DNA of 64,000 nucleotides from JASLDZ01 sp964244065 (GTDB taxonomy: Bacteria; Pseudomonadota; Alphaproteobacteria; Caulobacterales; Caulobacteraceae), in contig CAXTHH010000001.1 of NCBI GenBank assembly GCA_964244065.1, positions 62,001 through 126,000 on the forward strand, given 5' to 3'. A program made the translations under genes and the position numbers. The notes beneath the pieces are model-generated. The model had not been told where the DNA came from. It saw only the letters and a list, made by a program, of their open reading frames with translations, and did not search any database. Of the stretch, positions 1 to 10,616 are shown in pieces (within the stretch, counting starts at the first letter, position 1; every line of letters begins with the position of its first letter).

Positions 1-129
1 ATCCGCGGCGGCCGCGTGAAGGACCTTCCGGGCGTGCGCTATCACATCCTGCGCGGCGTGCTGGACACCCAGGGCGTGAAGAACCGCAAGCAGCGCCGCT
101 CGCACTACGGCGCCAAGCGTCCGAAGTGA
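1..129 (+). CDS. rpsL: 30S ribosomal protein S12, C-terminal part
   Basis: Partial gene cut by the window start; 42 codons then TGA. The visible end carries the conserved S12 tail, with the LPGVRYHILRG segment and the basic NRKQRRSHYGAKRPK end. S12 lies at the decoding centre of the small subunit and controls translational accuracy. It is followed by rpsG, fusA and tuf, the classic str operon order. Confidence 0.97.
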   Translation: MRGGRVKDLPGVRYHILRGVLDTQGVKNRKQRRSHYGAKRPK

Positions 130-153
130 TCTGGCGCTTCTGAGCGACAGATC

Positions 154-173
154 ATCCCCGCGAAGGCGGGGAT
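154..173. repeat. Short palindrome between rpsL and rpsG
   Basis: Perfect 8-bp stem (ATCCCCGC / GCGGGGAT) around the 4-base loop GAAG. The motif resembles a short dispersed palindrome common in intergenic regions of GC-rich alphaproteobacteria. It sits inside the operon, so a role in mRNA processing or partial attenuation is possible but not shown. Confidence 0.6.
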
Positions 174-199
174 CCAGAAACACGATTTAGGAACCGCCC

Positions 200-673
200 A
201 TGTCCCGTCGTCACCGCGCAGAGAAGCGCGACGTCCTGCCGGATCCCAAGTTCGGCGACCTGACCCTGACCAAGTTCATGAACTACGTCATGTACGAAGG
301 TAAGAAGGCCGTCGCCGAGAACATCGTCTACGGCGCCTTCGAGATCATCGAGACCAAGCGCCGCGACATGGACCCCCTGGCCGTGTTCCACACCGCGCTG
401 GACAACGTGGCGCCGGCCATCGAGGTGCGCAGCCGCCGGGTCGGCGGCGCCACCTACCAAGTGCCCGTGGAGGTCCGCCCGGACCGCCGCCGCGCCCTGG
501 CCATCCGCTGGCTGGTGAACGCGGCGCGCTCGCGCGGCGAGAACACCATGACCGAGAAGCTGGCCGGCGAGCTCCTGGACGCCTCCAACAACCGCGGCTC
601 TTCGGTGAAGAAGCGCGAGGACACCCACAAGATGGCCGAAGCCAACCGCGCCTTCTCCCACTACCGCTGGTAA
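200..673 (+). CDS. rpsG: 30S ribosomal protein S7
   Basis: 157 residues, the usual bacterial length. It starts MSRRHRAEKR and contains the S7 signature region (DPKFGDLTLTKFMNYVMYEGKK) and the conserved NTMTEKLAGELLDA and HKMAEANRAFSHYRW ends. S7 nucleates assembly of the 30S head by binding the 3' domain of 16S rRNA and contacts E-site tRNA. An AGGA sits just upstream of the ATG. In E. coli S7 represses its own operon; nothing here confirms or excludes that. Confidence 0.98.
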   Translation: MSRRHRAEKRDVLPDPKFGDLTLTKFMNYVMYEGKKAVAENIVYGAFEIIETKRRDMDPLAVFHTALDNVAPAIEVRSRRVGGATYQVPVEVRPDRRRALAIRWLVNAARSRGENTMTEKLAGELLDASNNRGSSVKKREDTHKMAEANRAFSHYRW

Positions 674-787
674 GCGGCGGGCGGTCGGTCAGGACGCCGC
701 ACGTCGCTTGAGAAAGCGGCCGCGGCCCCCATATCGGCGGCTCCCCCAGCGCTCCCCCCGACGCCCTCTCGCAGAGAGCAAAGACCT

Positions 788-2866
<2,079 letters not shown>

Positions 2867-2918
2867 CCCTCAACCCCCAGAAACCAGAAAGGCCCCCTCT
2901 GGGGCTTGGAGCTAGAAG

Positions 2919-4109
<1,191 letters not shown>

Positions 4110-4151
4110 TCGCGCGCGGGCTCTGGCCCGCGATGGTATCCAAGTTGCGGA

Positions 4152-4180
4152 GGCCGCCCGGGGAGACCCGGGCGGCCTTT
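4152..4180 (+). terminator. Rho-independent terminator of the str operon
   Basis: Perfect 11-bp GC stem (GGCCGCCCGGG at 4152-4162, CCCGGGCGGCC at 4167-4177) with loop GAGA, followed by TTT. It lies 43 nt after the tuf stop. The stem is nearly symmetric and could also serve the convergent gene ending at 4258. Confidence 0.85.
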
Positions 4181-4257
4181 CGCGTCTAGGCGGCGAACGC
4201 CTCGGCGGCCCGAAGGCCGCCCCTAGCCGAGGCGAGCCGCCCGGCCGAGCCTCGGCT

Positions 4258-4974
4258 TCAGGCGCCAGGCGGCGTGGACGGGGCCGCGGGCGGATCGACC
4301 TGGGCCGGCTGCGCGTCCGTGGCCGGAGCCGCGGGGGCGGCCGTCGTGGGCGGAGTCGCAGGCGCCTGAGCCGAGGCGTCGGGGGTCGCGGGCGCGGCCG
4401 GCGTCGCCGTGACGGGCGGCAAGACGTCCGTCGTCGGCGGAGCCACGGTCGTGGGCGGCGTCGCCGTCGCGGGGGGCGCGGCCACCCGCGGGGCGGCGGT
4501 CTCGGCCGGAGCGGCCTCGGGCGCCGCGGCGAGGGCCGGAGCCGCGCGGCGGACAGGCGGGGCGGCCACAGACGCGGCCGCCCGGCGCGCCGGGCTCGCC
4601 GTCGCCACCCGCTCGGTGCGGGCCGGGGCCGCCATGCGGGCGGCCGGCGCGGGGACCTTGGACGCGTCCGTCTCCCGGCCGGCGGCCGGCGCGGTGGTCT
4701 CAGCCTGCGCTGCCGCGGGAGCCTTGCCTGCCGGAGCCTCGGTGCGGGGCGTCACGGCATAGCCCACGGCGACGGCGGCGACCGTGAGCGCACCCAGGCC
4801 CGCGCCCCAGACCCAGGCGGGGCGGCGGCGCGTGCGTCGCGCCGCGGACTCGCGCTGGACATAGGGGGCGTGAAGCATGCCGTTCTCGGTGGCCGGTCCA
4901 TGCGAAGCAAGTTCCGGTGTGGTGGGGGCCGTATTGCGGTCAGCCCCACCGAGGTCCGTGGCGACGTAGGTCAT
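4258..4974 (-). CDS. Ala/Pro/Thr-rich membrane-anchored protein
   Basis: 238 residues from an ATG preceded by an AAGGAGGA ribosome site. The open frame extends upstream, but that start has no such site. A basic segment (ARRTRRR) precedes one hydrophobic segment (WVWGAGLGALTVAAVAVGYAV). Then comes a long low-complexity tail of Ala, Pro and Thr with scattered Arg to the C-terminus. The layout suggests a type II inner-membrane protein with a disordered periplasmic domain. No family is recognised and no function can be assigned. It is convergent with tuf. Confidence 0.75.
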   Translation of the reverse strand: MTYVATDLGGADRNTAPTTPELASHGPATENGMLHAPYVQRESAARRTRRRPAWVWGAGLGALTVAAVAVGYAVTPRTEAPAGKAPAAAQAETTAPAAGRETDASKVPAPAARMAAPARTERVATASPARRAAASVAAPPVRRAAPALAAAPEAAPAETAAPRVAAPPATATPPTTVAPPTTDVLPPVTATPAAPATPDASAQAPATPPTTAAPAAPATDAQPAQVDPPAAPSTPPGA

Positions 4975-5175
4975 CTTGGTTCCTCCTTGATGCGTTGCGT
5001 CGTTTCCGGCCTCCATAACTGGCGGCGTCGGGAGAAGGTTGCAGGTCGCAGGAGGCGGCGCGCTCAGGAGCGAGCCGGGAATACTCGACAACGGGGTCGA
5101 TCTACTTTGTCCAGCCGCCGCGTATGAGGGCGAATGTGGCGTCTTCCGGGCGGCCTTGCGGCGGCCCGGAGGAGC

Positions 5176-5385
5176 TCAGCGCGCGCGCAGCCGCAGGGCG
5201 GGCAGCGGGCCGCGCACGGCCAGCGCCAGCACGATGGAGCCGGAAAGCGCAAAGCCCGAAGCCGCGGCGTGCACGGTGTCCATGCCCACGGCCAGGCCAC
5301 GCCCGGCCCCCCAGCCCGCGCCCATGACCAGCAGCCAGGTGCCCCACCGAGCCGCGTCTTCGAAAGAGGGGGTGCGGGGCGTCAT
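5176..5385 (-). CDS. Small two-helix membrane protein
   Basis: 69 residues starting MTPRTPSFEDAARWG with a GGAG upstream of the ATG. Two hydrophobic stretches with small residues (WLLVMGAGWGAGRGLAVG and FALSGSIVLALAVRG) suggest a membrane hairpin, ending in a basic tail (ALRLRAR). It is divergent from the acyl-CoA synthetase at 5576. Longer open frames covering this stretch on the same strand are antisense shadows of that synthetase. No family is recognised. Confidence 0.5.
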   Translation of the reverse strand: MTPRTPSFEDAARWGTWLLVMGAGWGAGRGLAVGMDTVHAAASGFALSGSIVLALAVRGPLPALRLRAR

Positions 5386-5575
5386 TGCGGCGGATCTCCG
5401 TCGTGCTGCGCTGCGGAACATGCCCCGCCCCACCGCCCCGGTCGCCGTGACACGGGGGCGCAGCGGTGGGCCGCCGTGGCCCGCCGGACACGTCCTGCGC
5501 CGTGTCCACGGCGGCCGGGCGGGCGCTGGACGGCTCGCCTTGACCCCCGCCGGAGCCCTGGTCCAAAGCACGCGC

Positions 5576-7402
5576 ATGGCGAGGCGGGGCAGGTTGGGCG
5601 CATTCGGGCGGCTGAAGCGCGACCTGCGCTTCGTCGGAGCGCTGCAGCGTACCCTGGGCCGCATCAAGTCGGTGCGCCCCGAGTCCTCGACGCTGATGAC
5701 CGACGACCTCGAGGCGGCCGTCGATCGGCACGCCCAGCGCCCGGCGATCGTGTTCGAGGGCCGTACGGTCACCTACGCCCAGCTCGACGCCATGGCCAAC
5801 CGCTACGCCCACTGGGCGACGGGGAGGGGGATCAAGCGCGGCGACGTGGTGGCGCTCTTCATGCCCAACCGGCTGGAGTACGTGGCCGTCTGGTACGGCT
5901 TCTCCAAGGTCGGCGTGGCCACCGCCCTGATCAACAACCAGCTCGCCGGCGCGGGCCTGGTCCACTGCCTGGACGTCTCGGGCGCCGCGCACGTGATCGT
6001 GGACCCGGAGACGCTGCCGGCGTTCGAGGCCGTGCGCGCCGACCTGCGCCGGGGCATGACCGAGTGGATCCTGGGGGCGGGCGCGGCGGCGGCGCCCGTG
6101 CGCAGCGACCGCGACCTGGACCGGGCGTTGAAGGGCGTCTCGTCGCTGCGGCCGACCCGCGAGACCGCCCGCTACGGCGTCACCGCCAAGGACGTGGCGC
6201 TGTACATCTTCACCAGCGGCACCACCGGCCTGCCCAAGGCGGCCAAGGTCACGCACGTACGCGCCCAGCTCTACATGCGCGGCTTCTGGGCGGGCACGGA
6301 GGCGAAGCCCGGCGACCGCATCTACTGCGCCCTGCCGCTGTACCACGCCACGGGCGGCCTCTGCGGCGTGGGGGCGGCGCTGCTGTCGGGGGGCGTGCTG
6401 CTGCTGCGCAAGCGCTTCTCGGCCAGCGCCTTCTGGACGGACGTGGCCGAGCAGGGCGCCACCATCTTCGTCTACATCGGCGAGCTGTGCCGCTTCCTGG
6501 TCAACGCGCCGGAGAGCCCGGACGAGAACCGCCACAAGCTGCGCCTCGCCTTCGGCAACGGCCTGCGCCAGGACGTTTGGGAGAAGATGGAGGCGCGCTT
6601 CCACATCCCGCACATTCTGGAGTTCTACGGGGCCACCGAAGGCAACGTCTCCATGCTGAACTTCGACGGCAAGCCGGGCGCCGTCGGCCGCGTCCCGAAG
6701 TACCTGCGCAAGCGGTTCAACTTCCGCCTGGTGAAGTTCGACATGGAGACCGAGACCGTCTTCCGCGGCCCCAAGGGACGGGCCGTCGAGGCGCGCCCCG
6801 GCGAGGTGGGGGAGATGCTGGGCGAGATTCGCGCCGACGACCCCCGCGCCGCCTTCGCCGGCTACTCCGACAAGGTCTCCACCGAGAGCAAGGTGCTGCG
6901 CGACGTGTTCACGCCCGGCGACGCCTGGTTCCGCACGGGCGACCTGATGCGCCAGGACGGGGAGGGCTACTTCTACTTCGTCGACCGCGTGGGCGACACC
7001 TTCCGCTGGCGCGGCGAGAACGTGGCCACAGGCGAGGTGGGCGAGGTGCTGGGCCACGCCCCGGGCGTGCTGGAGGCCAACGTCTATGGGGTGGAGGTGC
7101 CGGGCGCCGAGGGCCGCGCCGGCATGGCGCAGCTGGTGGTCGGTCCCGACTTCGACCTGGACGCCCTGTGCGCCCGCGTCGACGCGGAGCTGCCGGCCTA
7201 CGCCCGCCCGGTGTTCCTGCGGCTGCAGCACCACCTGGAGACCACCGGCACGTTCAAGTACCGCAAGGTGGACGCGGTGGCCGAGGGCTACGATCCGGCC
7301 CAGGTGTCTGACCCGCTGTACGTGCGCCAGCCGGGCGGAGGCTATGCGCCGCTCGACGCCGAGCGCTACGCCCAAGTGCGCGCGGGCGAGCTCAGGCTGT
7401 AG
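5576..7402 (+). CDS. Long-chain acyl-CoA synthetase (FATP-like AMP-binding enzyme)
   Basis: 608 residues. It activates fatty acids to acyl-CoA through an acyl-adenylate. The P-loop-like AMP motif YIFTSGTTGLPKAAK is at about residues 209-223, followed by an FYGATEGN substrate-binding motif and an AMP-binding C-terminal domain with FRTGDLM and a lysine-containing FKYRKVD near the end. Length and motif spacing fit the very-long-chain acyl-CoA synthetase/FATP type rather than classical FadD. The ATG before ARRGRLGAFG was chosen because upstream codons read as noncoding. A hairpin follows the stop. Confidence 0.9.
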   Translation: MARRGRLGAFGRLKRDLRFVGALQRTLGRIKSVRPESSTLMTDDLEAAVDRHAQRPAIVFEGRTVTYAQLDAMANRYAHWATGRGIKRGDVVALFMPNRLEYVAVWYGFSKVGVATALINNQLAGAGLVHCLDVSGAAHVIVDPETLPAFEAVRADLRRGMTEWILGAGAAAAPVRSDRDLDRALKGVSSLRPTRETARYGVTAKDVALYIFTSGTTGLPKAAKVTHVRAQLYMRGFWAGTEAKPGDRIYCALPLYHATGGLCGVGAALLSGGVLLLRKRFSASAFWTDVAEQGATIFVYIGELCRFLVNAPESPDENRHKLRLAFGNGLRQDVWEKMEARFHIPHILEFYGATEGNVSMLNFDGKPGAVGRVPKYLRKRFNFRLVKFDMETETVFRGPKGRAVEARPGEVGEMLGEIRADDPRAAFAGYSDKVSTESKVLRDVFTPGDAWFRTGDLMRQDGEGYFYFVDRVGDTFRWRGENVATGEVGEVLGHAPGVLEANVYGVEVPGAEGRAGMAQLVVGPDFDLDALCARVDAELPAYARPVFLRLQHHLETTGTFKYRKVDAVAEGYDPAQVSDPLYVRQPGGGYAPLDAERYAQVRAGELRL

Positions 7403-7413
7403 GTCTTCATCAT

Positions 7414-7436
7414 CTCCCCCATCGCAGATGGGGGAG
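7414..7436 (+). terminator. Hairpin after the acyl-CoA synthetase gene
   Basis: Perfect 10-bp stem (CTCCCCCATC / GATGGGGGAG) with a 3-base loop, 11 nt after the stop codon. It has no U-tract. It lies at the head of a palindrome-rich stretch (to about 7485, with GGCCGGC/GCCGG arms) that looks like a dispersed intergenic repeat, so it may be a repeat that also blocks transcription. Confidence 0.5.
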
Positions 7437-7532
7437 CGCCGTCGAGGGCGGGGAGTGGGCCGGCCGGCGAAGCCGGACGGAAACGGCGAGCACTGCACCT
7501 TCCGCGATGGCGTTGGGACGAACAGGCGCGCC

Positions 7533-7796
7533 CTAGACCAGCCCCAGCTTCTCCGGCGCCACCTGCCCGCGGCGGGACGGCAGCTCGGACATCACGCGGG
7601 CGCGCTCCGCCTCGGGCAGCCGGCCCCAGGCGGCGATCTCCGGCAGGGTGCGCAGGCAGCCCAGGCACAGGCCGCTCTCGCCGTCGACCACGCAGACCTT
7701 CACGCAGGGGGTGGGGATGGAAGGCGCGGCCACGGCCCGCTCTACCAGCCGCCGCCCGCCCGCGCGAGATGAACCGCCTGTAATACTATAGACCAA
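7533..7796 (-). CDS. DUF1289 family protein (Cys-rich, Fe-S-like)
   Basis: Up to 87 residues. The core TPCVKVC...GLCLGC followed by RTLPEIAAWGRLPEAER matches the DUF1289 family of small proteins with four conserved cysteines, presumed to bind a metal or Fe-S cluster. The function is unknown. The longest frame begins at a TTG. A GTG within VERAVAAPS, about 20 residues in, is an equally good start because family homology begins at the TPC segment. Confidence 0.75.
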   Translation of the reverse strand: MVYSITGGSSRAGGRRLVERAVAAPSIPTPCVKVCVVDGESGLCLGCLRTLPEIAAWGRLPEAERARVMSELPSRRGQVAPEKLGLV

Positions 7797-7916
7797 GATT
7801 AACTTGCGGACAGGTCATCAACATGACTGTCAATTAACTGGAGACTTCATACTGCGGAGGGCAAAACATCCTCGTCGAGTTCAACAACGCCAACCTGCTC
7901 AAGAGGAGCTGCCCCC

Positions 7917-8093
7917 ATGACCTTCCCCGCCTCCTTCCTCCTGGTCCTCACCCTGGTGACCGCCACCGCCGCCGGCGCGGTCTCCGAAATCCAGACGGCC
8001 AAGCAGGACGCCGCCCACATGCAGCAGCTGCGCGCCGCCGCGGGCCGCGCCTCGTCCATCGGTCCGGCGGTCCTGACGCTGGCCGCCCGCTGA
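7917..8093 (+). CDS. Small exported protein
   Basis: 58 residues, MTFPASFLLVLTLVTATAAG followed by a short polar segment rich in Ala, Gln and Arg. The N-terminus is a convincing signal peptide or single membrane segment. The ATG has AGGAG seven bases upstream. The upstream 120 nt are unusually AT-rich for this genome, which suits a promoter region. No family is recognised. Confidence 0.5.
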   Translation: MTFPASFLLVLTLVTATAAGAVSEIQTAKQDAAHMQQLRAAAGRASSIGPAVLTLAAR

Positions 8094-8134
8094 TGCGCCT
8101 TGTCGCCGCGGGGAGTGGCACCTAGACGCGCCGG

Positions 8135-8992
8135 GTGAACCCCGACGCGCCCCGCTCCCCCGGCCCGACTCCGGCCGACGATCCCCTCGCCGACGCCCGC
8201 GCCCTGGTCGCGGACGCCCCCGGGCCGGACCTCGAGGCCCAGGCGCGCGCCGCGGTCGTCCTCGACCTCTTCGCCGACCTCGGCCCCCTGCGCGAACACG
8301 CCCTGCGGCTCGCCGCCTGGCCCGGTCCCCGGCCCGTCGCCGCCCCGATCCGCCGCGTCGCCCGGCCCCTGTTCGCCGTCTACTGCGCCAGCTACGCCCT
8401 CGACGCCGGGGCCGCCGAGCGCGCCCGCGCCCGACTGGAACGGCTCGCGGCGGTCGGCGCGGCCCTGTCCGGCCTCGCGCGGTCGCTGGGCGCCGGGGTG
8501 GAGGTGTTCGACCTCGCCGTGGACCGGCCCTCGCCCGACCCCGCCCGCTTCGCCGGCGACGTGCTGAGCGCCCGCGCCCTGGCCGCCACCCTCGCCTTCG
8601 GGCTGGAGGCGGTGGCCAAGGAACCGGACCTCCTGGTGGTCACCGCCGAGGCGGAGGGCTCGGCGCAGGCCGCCGCGGCGCTCCACCGCGCCCTGGCCGA
8701 CGATCCGCAGGCGGACGGGCTGACCCTGCTGCGCCGCCATGGCGGGCGCGAGATGGCCGCGGCGGCGGGCGCGATCCTCGCCGCCCGCGCCGAGCGCACG
8801 CCGGTGATCCTGGACGGCCCGGCCGCGAGCGCCGCCGCCGCCTGCCTCGCCCGCCTGCGCCCCGACATCCTCGACCATTGCTGGCGGGCGGAAGACATCG
8901 CTCCCGCCTACGCGGGCGCCGAGCCTGGCGCTGCCGGGGCCGCCGCCCTGGCGCTGGTGCGCTTGGCGGGCGAGCTGGACCCCGCCGGTTGA
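8135..8992 (+). CDS. Degenerate CobT-like protein
   Basis: 285 residues from GTG. The fold pattern of nicotinate-nucleotide:dimethylbenzimidazole phosphoribosyltransferase (CobT) is recognisable. An LGAGVEVFDLAVD strand is followed by PDLLVVTAEAEGSAQAAAALH, where CobT has its GEMGIGNTT loop. Then come LRRHGGREMAAAAGAILAAR and TPVILDGPAASAAAACLARL. The GEMGIGNTT loop is lost, and the usual C-terminal RLGEG segment with the catalytic Glu is absent; the protein is also shorter than typical CobT (about 340-350). No cobalamin genes are nearby. It is probably a pseudoenzyme or repurposed paralogue. Confidence 0.65.
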   Translation: MNPDAPRSPGPTPADDPLADARALVADAPGPDLEAQARAAVVLDLFADLGPLREHALRLAAWPGPRPVAAPIRRVARPLFAVYCASYALDAGAAERARARLERLAAVGAALSGLARSLGAGVEVFDLAVDRPSPDPARFAGDVLSARALAATLAFGLEAVAKEPDLLVVTAEAEGSAQAAAALHRALADDPQADGLTLLRRHGGREMAAAAGAILAARAERTPVILDGPAASAAAACLARLRPDILDHCWRAEDIAPAYAGAEPGAAGAAALALVRLAGELDPAG

Positions 8993-9068
8993 CCTTGGGG
9001 CGCCGTTGCGGGGGGAGACGCCCCCGCCCATACTCACCTCACGCCGCCCCGTACGCCTGAGGACCGCC

Positions 9069-10280
9069 ATGAACCTCGACTTCTCTCCCGAGGACGAAGC
9101 CTTCCGCGCGGAGGCCCGCGCCTTCATCGCCGACAACTATCCCGCCCACCTGCGCCAGGTGCAGGAGGAGGGCGAGGAGATGGCGAAGGAGGACTTCCTC
9201 TCCTGGCACCGCGTGCTCGCCAACAAGGGCTGGGTCGCCCCGGCGTGGCCCACCGAGTACGGCGGCCCGGGCTTCACCAGCGTGCAGCGCTACATCTGGT
9301 CTGAGGAGCTGGCGCGCGCCGACGCCGTGCCGATCCTGCCCTTCGGCATCAACATGGTCGGCCCGGTGATCTACACCTTCGGCACGCCCGAGCAGAAGGC
9401 CAGGTTCCTGCCGCCGACGCTCAGCGGCGAGATCTGGTGGTGCCAGGGCTACAGCGAGCCCGGAGCGGGTTCCGACCTCGCCAGCCTGAAGACGCGCGCC
9501 GAGCGCATCGCCGGCGACGACGGCAAGGAGTACTACCTGGTCAACGGCCAGAAGACCTGGACCACGCTGGCGCAGCACGCCGACTGGATCTTCTGCCTCG
9601 TCCGCACCGACCCCGACAGCAAGCCGCAGGAAGGCATCAGCTTCCTGCTGATCGACATGAAGAGCCCGGGCGTCACCGTCCGCCCGATCATCACGCTGGG
9701 CGGCGAGCACGAGGTGAACGAGGTCTGGCTGGAGAACGTGAAGGTGCCGGTCGAGAACCGCATCTTCCACGAGAACAAGGGCTGGACCTGCGCCAAGTTC
9801 CTGCTGGCGCACGAGCGGACCGGCATCGCCGGCGTGGCCCGCTCCAAGCGCGCCCTGTCCAAGGTGAAGGACATGGCCCGCGCCGAGTCGGAGGAGGACG
9901 TGGCCCTGATCGCCGACCCCTTCTTCTCCCGCAAGATCAGCGAGCTCGAGATCGACCTCTTGGCGCTCGAGTACACCGAGTTGCGCACGCTCGCCGGTGA
10001 AGCCTCCGGCAAGGGGCCCGGCCCGGAGTCCTCCCTGCTCAAGATCAAGGGCACGGAGATCCAGCAGCGCCTGACCGAACTCGCGCTGGAGGCCAGCGGC
10101 CACTACGGCCAGGCCTACTTCCGCGGCTTTGGCGAGGCCGGGTCCAACGCCATGGAGATCGGGCCGGACTACGCGCACCGCGCGGCGCCCACCTACTTCA
10201 ACGGCCGCAAGACCTCGATCTACGGCGGCTCGAACGAGATCCAGCGCAACATCATCGCCAAGATGGTGCTGGGGCTCTAG
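9069..10280 (+). CDS. Acyl-CoA dehydrogenase family protein
   Basis: 403 residues from the ATG before NLDFSPEDEAFRAEARAF. It is an FAD flavoprotein that oxidises acyl-CoA to enoyl-CoA. Family features include the QGYSEPGAGSDLASLKTRA FAD/substrate segment, GQKTWTT, and the C-terminal GGSNEIQRNIIAKMVLGL. The form resembles the long N-terminal, PimC-like subgroup. A second family member lies at 12338, so the pair may act as two subunits or in one degradation route, although the TpsB-like gene lies between them on the other strand. Confidence 0.93.
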   Translation: MNLDFSPEDEAFRAEARAFIADNYPAHLRQVQEEGEEMAKEDFLSWHRVLANKGWVAPAWPTEYGGPGFTSVQRYIWSEELARADAVPILPFGINMVGPVIYTFGTPEQKARFLPPTLSGEIWWCQGYSEPGAGSDLASLKTRAERIAGDDGKEYYLVNGQKTWTTLAQHADWIFCLVRTDPDSKPQEGISFLLIDMKSPGVTVRPIITLGGEHEVNEVWLENVKVPVENRIFHENKGWTCAKFLLAHERTGIAGVARSKRALSKVKDMARAESEEDVALIADPFFSRKISELEIDLLALEYTELRTLAGEASGKGPGPESSLLKIKGTEIQQRLTELALEASGHYGQAYFRGFGEAGSNAMEIGPDYAHRAAPTYFNGRKTSIYGGSNEIQRNIIAKMVLGL

Positions 10281-10303
10281 CTCCACGCGCACAACCACCC
10301 CGC

Positions 10304-10399
10304 CGCCCTCGGGCTTGACCCGGGGGCCTCCCGTCGGTCGTGCGTTACGTCCACCGATCGCCTGCTGACGGCTCGGCCCTCGGGTCAAGCCCGAGGGCG
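10304..10399. repeat. Long palindromic repeat, copy A
   Basis: Perfect 19-bp inverted arms, CGCCCTCGGGCTTGACCCG at 10304-10322 and its complement at 10381-10399. Each arm also folds on itself (CCTCGGG/CCCGAGG type). The 58-nt centre is nearly the same as in copy B, so the two are a duplicated unit. With copy B it fills the 336-nt gap between 10280 and 10617, where no gene is seen. Confidence 0.85.
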
Positions 10400-10437
10400 A
10401 CGGGGGGAGGGGAGGGGTCTACGACCTCCCAAGCCGA

Positions 10438-10470
10438 GTGCAGCTGCAGCCCGAAGCGCCAGCCGCCTTC
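10438..10470. repeat. Duplicated fragment of the TpsB gene 3' end
   Basis: 33 nt that match 10668-10700, inside the 3' end of the TpsB-like gene, with only two differences. It lies between palindromic copies A and B. The order repeat A, gene fragment, repeat B, gene end implies a local tandem duplication of a unit containing the palindrome and the gene tail. Confidence 0.75.
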
Positions 10471-10492
10471 TCCACCTAGCCAGTCTCCGCTC

Positions 10493-10594
10493 CGTCGCCC
10501 TCGGGCTTGACCCGAGGGCCGGGCGTCGGTCGTGCGTCACGTCCACCGATCGCCTGCTGACGGCCCGGCCCTCGGGTCAAGCCCGAGGGCGACG
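10493..10594. repeat. Long palindromic repeat, copy B
   Basis: Perfect 29-bp inverted arms at 10493-10521 and 10566-10594, each built from a CCCTCGGG-CTTGA-CCCGAGGG palindrome. The 44-nt centre matches copy A. It lies 22 nt beyond the stop codon of the TpsB-like gene, so it could act as its terminator. Confidence 0.85.
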
Positions 10595-10616
10595 GGGGTG
10601 GTGTGGCGCTGGAGCG

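Noticed and set aside
7797..7850. A minus-strand TTGACA near 7830 as a DUF1289 promoter
   Set aside because: No -10 at a proper distance; the region is AT-rich but the pair is not convincing.
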